From: a virus
IMG/VR virus record: IMGVR_UViG_3300025141_015097
Location: 1 to 64,000 of that record
DNA: 64,000 bases
Reading direction: 5' to 3' (one strand)
The first letter of the stretch is position 1; each line of letters opens with the position of its first letter. The notes under the pieces were generated by a model, which searched no databases, had not been told where the DNA came from, and saw only the letters and a program-made list of their open reading frames with translations. A program made the position numbers and the translations under genes. Shown piece by piece: positions 16,733 to 25,647 of this stretch.

Positions 16733-17869
16733 TTAATAATCAAGCCTTACGCGAATTGTAAAATCACTAGCCTCTGTCTTTTTGATTGGTTCTGATAATT
16801 TACCAACAGCCATCAAAGCGCCATCGGAATGATACAACCCAACAGTTGTAATATATGAAACTGCAGAATCGTCAGCGTATGTTTTTACTCTAATCTTACC
16901 AGTTGAATCAATATAAGTCGGATTAGCACTATAATTAAACTCAGAAGCGTTTGCGCGACAGAAGTAAACAGTTGAATTAAGCTCAATTGTATTATTAAAA
17001 CTAATACTGCCTATTCTTTGCCTAAACCCATCACAAATCTCATCAATCGAAGCAGACAACGAAGCACTAGCAACATTTAAATGATCGCCGCTTGAATGAG
17101 AAACCAGATCAATAGTCTGAGCCGATGCAGTATTAAAAAGGCCATGGCCTAGCGTAGACCCATGAGCGCCTGACAACTCCAGCACCGCGATGCCGGCTTG
17201 ATAATAAAGCAAGCCAACAGCATCGAGAGCTTTGGGTGCAACACCGGCAGAGCCTGTATAAATTATTCCATATTCACCAGCGGGCGAATTAGTATATACC
17301 TTAGAGCCAGAATCTGAAAGCCTGATCATGCTCTTATCATAGGCCGTAGCGGATACCGTAGTGTCTAAACTGCCGGTGCCCACATACATTACAAATGTTT
17401 CTTTTGCTATTTCGTCCTTTACGAGCATTCTAGAAAAGTTCATAAAGAAAGCAGTTTTGAATTTTGTTGTCATATCCGACATTTGCGCAGGGTTGGCCCA
17501 ATGGTCGAATGGCATAATAGCGCCGGTTATATCATGGCCCACTAAATTTTGTGCCATTTGCTGATAAATATTTTGCTTATCTGTGCTTGATGAAACAATG
17601 TTGGCGGCACCAAACGACCGGCCGTCGTCCGAATCCGACCAGCCGGATTGAACGCCAAAAGTTAAATCAAAAATTGCATTTGCCGAAGAACTTAAATATG
17701 GATAATCATAAACGCTCTGAAACTGACCGTGTGTATATTTTCTAACATTAGTTTCATTGGTATAAATGCCATATGCAATAGTGCCAGTTATTGGAATTGC
17801 TTCATGTAATTTTGTTTTAAAACTTTTAATATCTTTTGCTTTGTCTATTGTTTTAAAAGTTTGTGCCAT
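16733..17869 (-). CDS. Virion structural protein, paralogue of its neighbour (378 aa)
   Basis: It begins MAQTFKTIDKAKDIKSFKTK, has a Ser/Ala/Gly-rich beta-type body, and ends with the shared module SYITTVGLYHSDGALMAVGK and DFTIRVRLDY also found at the end of the 508-residue protein downstream. The tandem arrangement suggests duplication followed by divergence of the N-terminal two thirds. It is likely a tail or baseplate protein; no specific T4 equivalent is recognised. It is 15 bases from the preceding gene. Confidence 0.65.
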   Translation of the reverse strand: MAQTFKTIDKAKDIKSFKTKLHEAIPITGTIAYGIYTNETNVRKYTHGQFQSVYDYPYLSSSANAIFDLTFGVQSGWSDSDDGRSFGAANIVSSSTDKQNIYQQMAQNLVGHDITGAIMPFDHWANPAQMSDMTTKFKTAFFMNFSRMLVKDEIAKETFVMYVGTGSLDTTVSATAYDKSMIRLSDSGSKVYTNSPAGEYGIIYTGSAGVAPKALDAVGLLYYQAGIAVLELSGAHGSTLGHGLFNTASAQTIDLVSHSSGDHLNVASASLSASIDEICDGFRQRIGSISFNNTIELNSTVYFCRANASEFNYSANPTYIDSTGKIRVKTYADDSAVSYITTVGLYHSDGALMAVGKLSEPIKKTEASDFTIRVRLDY

Positions 17870-17884
17870 TTTTATTCTCCGTTC

Positions 17885-18841
17885 TTAAGGAATTTCTCTC
17901 AAAAATCTTATTGGTATATCTAGTGACATACCAGTTTTCCACCCATCAACTCTAACAATTGTGTCTAACACATGGCCACTTTCGCCAGTCGGGAAAGCGG
18001 CTGCCAAGGTGTTGCCAAATTCTTCAAAATATGCAGTACTTTTTGTTAAATTGTCAGAAGCCATAATTGAAAACCAAAAGCGTCGACCGCGGGCGCCCGA
18101 ATGATCGGAAATCTTTTCGGCCGACAAAGGCCTTGTTTGCCAATGATTACCAGTTGGATCTGATACAACATAAGTTGCAATATAATCATCATCAACATAA
18201 CTTTTTTGTGAAACTGCGCCGGCGCCGGTAGGATCCACAATAGTTCCAAACCTATCATCAATTTGAATTATATATTGATTTTCTTCTAATTCTTCTGATA
18301 GTTTAACGCTCCAGTCATTGCCGCCGGCCGCAGTTTTAATTCCCTGATCAATTACTATGACCTTATCTTTGGCGTTAATTGCGCTTGTACCGTTAATCCA
18401 CCCATCAATGCCTGTCGTGGTCCACAGTGTTTCAACAAGCGCATATGCATCAGTAGTTGTTAAAACAACATATTTATCACTGTTCGGCGATGCAGCAAAA
18501 GGCAGCCCCCTATTATCTCCAGTTTGAGATGATGTTCGAACAATCAAATTTGGCAAATATAAGTAATCTTTATTTGGAAGCATAGATTTTAATTTATGTT
18601 TAAGGGCCGAAGCATTATCAGTAATTGCCTCAAGAATCGGCGTGCTTAAAATATTAAGATCTTTATAAGCTGTAGCGGCGCTAGCGTCCCAAAGCTCATA
18701 GTTAACTTCATCATCGCCGAAAGCATACATATCAATGCTAAACTTGCTTTGGCCGGCGCCGCCGGCCATACGGCGGCGGCCCTCGTCAGTTAAAACAGCA
18801 TCTAAAATAATATCACCGGAGTTGGGTAAAAATCTTGCCAT
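17885..18841 (-). CDS. Virion structural protein with VLTDEGR N-terminal module (318 aa)
   Basis: The N-terminus has the pattern DAVLTDEGRRRMA (14-26), then KFSIDMYAFGDDEVNYE (33-49). The same module appears as DLVLTRRGKELLA and YYAFYDDEVLYD in the protein at 24655-25641. I know this module from tail-region genes of large phages but not its function. The rest is Asp/Thr/Ala-rich and probably beta. The start at 18841 has GGAG nearby and is preceded by the longest gap in the structural region, so transcription could begin here. Confidence 0.65.
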   Translation of the reverse strand: MARFLPNSGDIILDAVLTDEGRRRMAGGAGQSKFSIDMYAFGDDEVNYELWDASAATAYKDLNILSTPILEAITDNASALKHKLKSMLPNKDYLYLPNLIVRTSSQTGDNRGLPFAASPNSDKYVVLTTTDAYALVETLWTTTGIDGWINGTSAINAKDKVIVIDQGIKTAAGGNDWSVKLSEELEENQYIIQIDDRFGTIVDPTGAGAVSQKSYVDDDYIATYVVSDPTGNHWQTRPLSAEKISDHSGARGRRFWFSIMASDNLTKSTAYFEEFGNTLAAAFPTGESGHVLDTIVRVDGWKTGMSLDIPIRFLREIP

Positions 18842-18904
18842 GTCAGTTCTCCTTTAATTTTATACCACTATAATTAGTATTTTTTTATAAAAAACACTTT
18901 TTAT
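18842..18904 (-). promoter_or_regulatory. AT-rich intergenic stretch, possible late promoter
   Basis: In a region where most genes overlap, this 63-base gap is nearly all A and T. On the minus strand it holds a weak AT hairpin (about 18869-18889) and then GGTATAAAATTAAAGGAG ahead of the start codon. TATAAAAT resembles both a sigma70 -10 box and the T4 late promoter TATAAATA. No -35-like element is clear. This is suggestive only. Confidence 0.3.
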
Positions 18905-21900
18905 TTATTTTGTACCAGAGCGGACAACTTCGCCCTCGTTCAGTACAAAATTCCAAGCATCGTCCTTCTGGCTGGTAAGTTTGCGGGATCTAAAAGTAAT
19001 ATTTAAGTCAACCCTTCTTTTAGTCTTAGTTGATGTTATCCTTAACTTATAACTAGGGAGCTTATGTTTATTATCCCAAGGATCGTCGCCGTTGGTGCCC
19101 GCTTTCTTTTGTTCTTTGAATAAAATGGGCGATTGGCTGGAATCTATTAATCCCAAACTACCATCTTTCTGTGGGACTACTTGCAAAAATGAAGGATCAA
19201 TTCTTAATTTTTCTTTAAAAAGAATACTTTTCTTTCGTTTGTATTTTTTGGCTTCCAAGGTATCCTCAAACTCAACAGTTTCAATTATGGGCATCACTAC
19301 GCCGCCGTCGTCAACAATCTCTACTGAATAAACAACGGAGGGGTATGAAACTTCGCCCTCCACGCTAATTGTCCTTGCCATATAATAATATTTTTGATTT
19401 GGTTTTAATTCATCAATTAAATGAGCGGTGTCCCACAATTGACCTACTTCGCCGCATTCTTTCGCGCCGTTGTCGCACTTGAGCGGAGCATTGTGGCCTA
19501 CCTTTAAATCTATTTCTGAGGGCTTATTAATTACTTTATAGGTGTTCTTTTCAGGCGCGCTTTTACCGTACACTCCAAAATCATCCCAAGACTGTGGCGC
19601 TTCGGTGATTCTATAAAGCAAAAATTTCACTGGTGCAGAGGCGCCGGAAAATAAAACCATATTATCTTCGTCGCCATCATTATCATTATCACCACCTATC
19701 GCTGGAACGTTTTCAGGCCAGTCATATTTATCACGGGCGGCTTTGTCATATTCCCTAACTCTGTTCCCCAGCCCTTTTCCAAATGAAATAGAAATTTTAT
19801 TATTTACTCCCTTAAAAGGGAAAAAAGTTAATAACGGAGGCAGCGGCGGATCAGCTTTCGACGGCTGTGGAGAGTATGATATAGTTTGATTTTTTGGATC
19901 AAATTCAGACGCGTCCGCAGCATTCCAACTCTGTGGCGCAAGAAGCGGGATTTCAACAAATCTCATCGAGGGTTGCTCTTCTACTAACGCAGAAAAATCA
20001 AATTCTTGTGACTCTCTTTGCCAGACTCCGTCGCCATATGGCACTACTTTTTGAATATCCTGCTTATCATCTGGATGTGTTCTTTTCCAGTTATCCGGAT
20101 CAGCTTCATATGCTTCGTCTTCAGAATTATAATCTTTACGAGATCCTTCGCCGGGGAGATGAACATTCCATATACACTTCGGGTCTTCCTTACAATCTTT
20201 ACACGACTTGAGCAGCGCGTCACTTTGTTCATTTTCGGTTAACTCTTTACAAGTTGGATACGCCTCAATCTCTTTAAAATATTCTAGACTTGGTAGTTTG
20301 CATTCTATATTTCGATACCGGTATCTTTTTCCATATACCAAAACAACTGCGTAAAATCGATATGAATACTTTTCATTGTATTTAACTTGTGTGTCAACAT
20401 ATTCATGCCTGCCCGGGCCTGAAAATATAATGTTGTTACTCTTGTCATGTTGTATTCCGATCTGCGGTGTGCCGGTATATTTAAAATTGGGAAATACATA
20501 AATATTAGAAACAATTAAATCATTGGCGGCATCGCCGTTCTCTGCCCTTTTTACAATCTTATAAGCAACTATTTCATTTCTTGCAAACTTTTGTGAATAA
20601 GGCGTTGCGGAATCTTGTGCTTGAGCATAAGTAACATATGGCGAAATATAATCTAACTCATCCGTTAGCGCATTATTAAACTTCTTAAAAGCCAATTGAG
20701 CGGTGTCGGGCAAATTAAGCTCATTAGAATCAGCCCATTTTAAACGAACATCGTGTAGCCAATTCGCGCTGGTGTTTCCACCATCTCCTTCGCCGTAAAT
20801 TAATTTCTTTGTAGTTGCTTCATTAAACTGATCCTCAATCTCGTTGTCCGCGTTAACATAGTCTCCACGACTTTTTAATGTAACATATTTCACTTTTTCA
20901 GGGTCGCCAGCTTCGCATATGAAACCCTTTATGCCGTCACTTTCATTAGCAACTTCTTCATTTGAATGCTGCCTAAACGCACCATGAGTGAATGCTTCGA
21001 AGCTTCCATACATAGCGGCCGGTGGTTCAGACGACACCAAAGAGCCTAACATAACTGGAGTTTGTCTTGTCGCAATATCTTCGAAACCAGCAACGCCAAA
21101 CTGAGGAGTGAAATAAATGGTATTATAAAAAGGATATTCCATTTTCTCCTTTAACGACGGAGCTTTATCATAGCCCTGCGCATGCGGATCTTTCAGCGTA
21201 TCGGCGGCCAGAGCAATATATGAAGGGTTTGTATATTTATGTTGATATTCACAACCGGCTTCAGTTTTTGCTAATGTGCCAAAGAATGGGCCATTGAGCA
21301 ACCGCTGCATGTGATTTTCATAAAACATTTGAAGTCTTGCTTCGTCGCCCATGGCGACATTTTGTTGGGGATCTAAACAATCATTATATTTATGTACATT
21401 GCGGATAACTCTAAAACTTCGTGGTTCGCCGGTGTTGCCGGTGCCTAAAGTATAAGGTCTATATAAAAAATTATAATCGTAAAACCAATTAGATTTTTCC
21501 ATTGTAACTTTCATTAATTTATGAGTGTTGACCATCTTTTCATCTATTTTTTTATTATTAGCAATAACAAGAAATTGACGATAATCTGGGGTTTTTGTAT
21601 TATAGTGATCTCCCACATCATTAAGTTTATTAAGATAATGTAAATGCCACGAACTCCCCAGTTTAGCAAACAGCTTTTCTTTAATGCTACCAAGGTGAAT
21701 ACTTGTAGAACTATTGTTTTTAAAGTTTTTAAAGAAAAACTCCTCTTTAATAGCTGTCGTATTTTGTGTTGCCCACTGAAGACTTTTTGATAAATTAAAT
21801 CTTTCTTTTGCGGCCGTGGCTTGAGGATCGTTAGCCATAAAAGGATCTAGCTCATTGTCATCTGGATAGCGGATGACTGTTCCATATTGATTGATGTCTT

Positions 21901-22546
21901 TTTGTTCATACGCAGGGCCGGTCCAATTGGGCCCATGTATTTCCCAATTTAAGCGGGAAATTTTCGCGCCTTCCGCCTTTACTGCGACCCCGGGCTTAAT
22001 AGTTTTTACAAAAGCTAGCTTAAGAGCGTGGTCGGCTTCTATGTGTGCAAGATATTGTTTCCATGTATATGATATGTTGTGTTTTTTTAGATACTCCTTT
22101 TGATCAGCAGTGCCAAGAACGTCGAGCTTCAGTGCGTTTTGCCACAGGAACCACGCGTCCTTTTCGGAGTCGTTGGCGGACATGTAGTACGACCACCAAT
22201 CTTCCGTCACCACATCAACCTCTGAATAATCAGAGCCTCCCAGAAGTTGAGCCATTATGTAATCGGGATGGCCATATTCGCCGGGTTTGCCGCCATAGCC
22301 ATGCATATGATTATAATACCCAGAAAAATTACCGGCCAGCGGTGGGAATCTTGACACGCTATTGAAATTAACACCTGAAAATTCTGGTTTCCACTCTGGA
22401 GCCCAAGCGTCCGGATCTTCTCTATCTATTGCCCAAATTTTATTTGTATAAAATCTAACTGGATCTGAAAATGTAAACTGCTTAGAATCTCTATCCACAA
22501 AGTGGTCATGGAAAAAAACATTTACTTCTTTTGGAATTTTACTCAT
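18905..22546 (-). CDS. Very large virion structural protein (1213 aa), unknown
   Basis: I do not recognise the family. It is acidic, rich in Asp, Glu, Lys, Tyr and aromatic residues, with no membrane segment. A Cys-rich patch lies near 765-785. Near 1060-1090 the pattern YYYMARTISVEGEVSYPS looks like the end of a fibronectin type III-like domain, and another such stretch occurs around 700-745 (KYSYRFYAVVLVYGKRY). The last 120 residues are basic and beta-rich. It lies among tail and fibre genes and overlaps the upstream stop by one base (TAATG). A baseplate or fibre role is inferred from size and place. Confidence 0.65.
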   Translation of the reverse strand: MSKIPKEVNVFFHDHFVDRDSKQFTFSDPVRFYTNKIWAIDREDPDAWAPEWKPEFSGVNFNSVSRFPPLAGNFSGYYNHMHGYGGKPGEYGHPDYIMAQLLGGSDYSEVDVVTEDWWSYYMSANDSEKDAWFLWQNALKLDVLGTADQKEYLKKHNISYTWKQYLAHIEADHALKLAFVKTIKPGVAVKAEGAKISRLNWEIHGPNWTGPAYEQKDINQYGTVIRYPDDNELDPFMANDPQATAAKERFNLSKSLQWATQNTTAIKEEFFFKNFKNNSSTSIHLGSIKEKLFAKLGSSWHLHYLNKLNDVGDHYNTKTPDYRQFLVIANNKKIDEKMVNTHKLMKVTMEKSNWFYDYNFLYRPYTLGTGNTGEPRSFRVIRNVHKYNDCLDPQQNVAMGDEARLQMFYENHMQRLLNGPFFGTLAKTEAGCEYQHKYTNPSYIALAADTLKDPHAQGYDKAPSLKEKMEYPFYNTIYFTPQFGVAGFEDIATRQTPVMLGSLVSSEPPAAMYGSFEAFTHGAFRQHSNEEVANESDGIKGFICEAGDPEKVKYVTLKSRGDYVNADNEIEDQFNEATTKKLIYGEGDGGNTSANWLHDVRLKWADSNELNLPDTAQLAFKKFNNALTDELDYISPYVTYAQAQDSATPYSQKFARNEIVAYKIVKRAENGDAANDLIVSNIYVFPNFKYTGTPQIGIQHDKSNNIIFSGPGRHEYVDTQVKYNEKYSYRFYAVVLVYGKRYRYRNIECKLPSLEYFKEIEAYPTCKELTENEQSDALLKSCKDCKEDPKCIWNVHLPGEGSRKDYNSEDEAYEADPDNWKRTHPDDKQDIQKVVPYGDGVWQRESQEFDFSALVEEQPSMRFVEIPLLAPQSWNAADASEFDPKNQTISYSPQPSKADPPLPPLLTFFPFKGVNNKISISFGKGLGNRVREYDKAARDKYDWPENVPAIGGDNDNDGDEDNMVLFSGASAPVKFLLYRITEAPQSWDDFGVYGKSAPEKNTYKVINKPSEIDLKVGHNAPLKCDNGAKECGEVGQLWDTAHLIDELKPNQKYYYMARTISVEGEVSYPSVVYSVEIVDDGGVVMPIIETVEFEDTLEAKKYKRKKSILFKEKLRIDPSFLQVVPQKDGSLGLIDSSQSPILFKEQKKAGTNGDDPWDNKHKLPSYKLRITSTKTKRRVDLNITFRSRKLTSQKDDAWNFVLNEGEVVRSGTK

Positions 22547-24642
22547 TAGATATTACTCAACACAAAATATTTATTAATAACTATCTCGGGATTCTTAATC
22601 CTAATTAAATGATAATTTGCTCCAGCAGGAGTGGATATATTAGAACCCAAAGGACTCCAAACATCGCTGATGCCAATGACATCTCTATCAATAAAATAAT
22701 TAGTTAAAATTTCAAGTTCTATTGGCTTTTCCGCTCCGTTTCTAAAAGAAAACGTTTCAGTCGGCCGTTCCGAGGTTTCAGCCTCTCTTCTGCCTTGTCT
22801 TAAATCAGAAGTCATTGAATTAGCAAATGTTTGAGCAGTTGGCGCCAAATTTGCATAATCTGTGCCTGAACTTCCTGCGGCGAACAACACATCCTCTCTA
22901 AAGTTGCCAATTCTAGCTGTTGCGGGCTTTGACCTTGACACGGTGGGTGGCTCTAATGTCGAAGACATAGCCAAAATACTTTCGACACTCGTTTGTGCTA
23001 TATGTCTGAGGCCTGTTATTGATTCGCCATCTCCAATTGGTAAAATTGTAGATTTGTCTGCAGATACAGCTGGTAATTTTATACTTCTTTGTTCTGAAAA
23101 AAGAACATTTGCGCTCGTATTTGCTGAATTCTGTGTTAATTTTAATTTATTGAGTTGTGTTGGCAACTCTAATTCAATAACATATAAAAATCCTTCTAAA
23201 ACTACTAAAACATCCTCAACATTTTTCATAGTTAATCTTAAATTTGTATCTGTTGCCAACTTGTGAATAAACGCAAAACTATTCGGAAGTCCTTTAGAAC
23301 TTGATAATATATGAGTGTGTGGTGGAACTCCCGACACTCCAAATCTGTCTTTACAATCAGGGTAACAGGAGCTTTGTGCTTCCTCAACCACCCCATCATT
23401 AATTATATGTTGGTGGCATATTTGTGTAGACTCGGGGCTGCACGCCAATAAAGCTTTTCCTGTGTTGTTTGGATTGACTGTATATACATGGTCATGGTCG
23501 TCATCGACGCTGGTGCGCGCCTTGTGCCATAGCGATGCCAAATCTATAATCTGTGCAAAATATTTTTTAGCAGTGCCCATGCCAATCCTTCCCCTTTTGA
23601 CAGAGAATAGTGCCTCGTGTATGCTCTTTAATTCATTAAATATCTTTTCTACTTTCTTGCGCGACGGATCTTCGATGGTTATTGAAAATTCATATTCATA
23701 TTCGCGGCGAGTTAAATAATCTGAATCTCTGGCAACATATGAAACTATGCCCCTGCTATCCGGAACATTAAAATCTACTCTAGTTAAATCAACTCTCTCC
23801 GAAGGGGCGTCAACTAAGTTTTCCTTTTTTATGTTTTTAAGCCTGTGTCTAATTATTTCTATATTTTTAACACTAGATATTATTTCTTCAGCAGTTAACA
23901 ATTCAGAATTCCAAGATTTTTCTTGCAAAAAAGCGCCGACATCTACAAATATTATTATTCCAAGAGTCTTATCTTCGTATGGAGTTGTATAAAATTTAAT
24001 TAATGGTGCAGCAAGCAAGCGGCGAGACGGTGAATCTGGAAGGCGTCCGAACTCTTCTTCTGCTCCAGTTCTTATATCTTCCACAGAAAAATTAGTTTTA
24101 ATGATTTTTTCATCATGAGAGTAGTTTACAATCCAACTTGAATATGCCTCTTGTTGTTTATTAAAAAATATAAAAATTCCATGAAAACAAGCTTTAACAT
24201 TAAAATCTTCAATCTCTATACTTGTAAATTCTGATGTTATTTTGTCAGTTATTAAAACCACTTCGCGGTTGGCCAAGTTAACTTTTTCAGGGCCTCGCCG
24301 GCGTCTTGCGCGGCGAAGGCCGGGATCAGAAGGCATATGCGAATAAAATATATTTTGCCACTCTTCAGTTGGGTTTTCCCGGTCAAAGCTGTGATAAATA
24401 TCGCTATTCGAATCATCAAACGCTAAAAATTTATAACTATACTGTTCGCCCTCTGCTAGTTTTTTATTAATTTTAAAGCTTATAGCACAATTTTTATCAT
24501 TTATTGTTATTCCCACTGTTTCAAAATTAACTGAATTTCTATCATCACTAAAATAAAATTCTGAAGAATTCATTGAAGAAGAAGCAAAATATTGCATCGA
24601 TGTGGTTGATGCCTGCGCCGTTGACTGAGAATGATATGCCAT
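22546..24642 (-). CDS. Large virion structural protein (698 aa), unknown
   Basis: The N-terminal part is Ser/Thr/Gln-rich (to about residue 35) and then beta-type (FYFSDDRNSVNFETVGI). A helical region follows near 330-380. A His/Cys-containing loop near 385-445 carries several histidines (DDDHDHVY, CHQHIIND, PPHTHIL) and three cysteines, and could bind metal. The C-terminal part is mixed. I know no function. It starts 12 bases after the preceding structural gene and is followed directly by the 1213-residue gene; the two are probably co-translated and may act in the same tail substructure. Confidence 0.6.
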   Translation of the reverse strand: MAYHSQSTAQASTTSMQYFASSSMNSSEFYFSDDRNSVNFETVGITINDKNCAISFKINKKLAEGEQYSYKFLAFDDSNSDIYHSFDRENPTEEWQNIFYSHMPSDPGLRRARRRRGPEKVNLANREVVLITDKITSEFTSIEIEDFNVKACFHGIFIFFNKQQEAYSSWIVNYSHDEKIIKTNFSVEDIRTGAEEEFGRLPDSPSRRLLAAPLIKFYTTPYEDKTLGIIIFVDVGAFLQEKSWNSELLTAEEIISSVKNIEIIRHRLKNIKKENLVDAPSERVDLTRVDFNVPDSRGIVSYVARDSDYLTRREYEYEFSITIEDPSRKKVEKIFNELKSIHEALFSVKRGRIGMGTAKKYFAQIIDLASLWHKARTSVDDDHDHVYTVNPNNTGKALLACSPESTQICHQHIINDGVVEEAQSSCYPDCKDRFGVSGVPPHTHILSSSKGLPNSFAFIHKLATDTNLRLTMKNVEDVLVVLEGFLYVIELELPTQLNKLKLTQNSANTSANVLFSEQRSIKLPAVSADKSTILPIGDGESITGLRHIAQTSVESILAMSSTLEPPTVSRSKPATARIGNFREDVLFAAGSSGTDYANLAPTAQTFANSMTSDLRQGRREAETSERPTETFSFRNGAEKPIELEILTNYFIDRDVIGISDVWSPLGSNISTPAGANYHLIRIKNPEIVINKYFVLSNI

Positions 24643-24654
24643 TAATTACTTCTC

Positions 24655-25641
24655 CTATTTACACTCATCTGCAGGAACATCAGCAGACAACGCAGAACTG
24701 TCATAAATATATTTTATATCTAATTTTTCATCTACATCTTTGTCTGTTATAACATTAAAATAATACTCAACAGTATCCGGGGAATATTCATCTGCAGAGA
24801 AGTATAGGCGTTTGAGTTTGGGCGCTGGACTGTCAGCGGTCTGCCCTTTATCATATACATACTCAAACACTTCTAATGTAAAATTTTCTGAATCTGATTC
24901 GTCGACATTTTTTTCTTTTATAGAAAAAACAAAATTGTCAGATGATCTTTTTTGAAGAATTGCATAATCATCCGTTGGTTGAACTTTTTCCTTTACGTTA
25001 TCCCAGCCGCTGTCGCCGATGAGCAGAGGCTTCATAGTCAAATAATCACAATATAATTGTATTTGTGGTATTTTTTCACCAAAATATTCTTTTTCCATGC
25101 CGGGAACACTACCAGTTTTTATCGAAAGGTCTTCTTCAAAAGGGGTGTGCTTAACTGCGGGAATGGGACTATTAATTTTATTTCCATCATGACCAGCATA
25201 TTTGGTCGCGCCGACGTAAACACCTGTATCGTCGCTGGTAGTCATCTGGCCGCTGCCCGAAATATGCCCTTCAATAACTTGTATATCCCACGCCGGTTTG
25301 TAATTATTAAAATTAGTCGACTTACCAAGCGGTCGGAACCAATGATTGTTATAGCGATAGTTAGCGCCCTTGCCGCTTAAATTTGCATCATCGCCGGCCA
25401 AAGAAGCGGTCCATTCGCTCTGAGCTTTAAGCGTCACAGCATTTCTTATTCTTGTCTCTGCCTCGTTTTGTTTTTCTACTGAGGGTGTGAGATATTGTGC
25501 TGCATAGGATTTGTCGTATAAAACCTCGTCGTCGTAAAAAGCATAATAGTGTGGATTAAAACCTTCGGCGGCTAAAAGTTCTTTGCCGCGTCTTGTTAAG
25601 ACCAAATCAATTACTTCTTCTTTTTTATTTAGAAATTCCAT
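24655..25641 (-). CDS. Virion structural protein with VLTxxGKELLA module (328 aa)
   Basis: Residues 1 to about 50 hold DLVLTRRGKELLAAEG and YYAFYDDEVLYDKSYA, the same module as in the 318-residue protein at 17885-18841. After this, the two proteins do not look alike. The remainder is acidic with many Asp, Tyr and Lys residues. The C-terminus ends in a Cys-containing tail (ADVPADECK). It lies between two very large structural genes with gaps of 12 and 6 bases. Tail or baseplate assembly is the likely setting. Confidence 0.65.
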   Translation of the reverse strand: MEFLNKKEEVIDLVLTRRGKELLAAEGFNPHYYAFYDDEVLYDKSYAAQYLTPSVEKQNEAETRIRNAVTLKAQSEWTASLAGDDANLSGKGANYRYNNHWFRPLGKSTNFNNYKPAWDIQVIEGHISGSGQMTTSDDTGVYVGATKYAGHDGNKINSPIPAVKHTPFEEDLSIKTGSVPGMEKEYFGEKIPQIQLYCDYLTMKPLLIGDSGWDNVKEKVQPTDDYAILQKRSSDNFVFSIKEKNVDESDSENFTLEVFEYVYDKGQTADSPAPKLKRLYFSADEYSPDTVEYYFNVITDKDVDEKLDIKYIYDSSALSADVPADECK

Positions 25642-25647
25642 AAAGTA

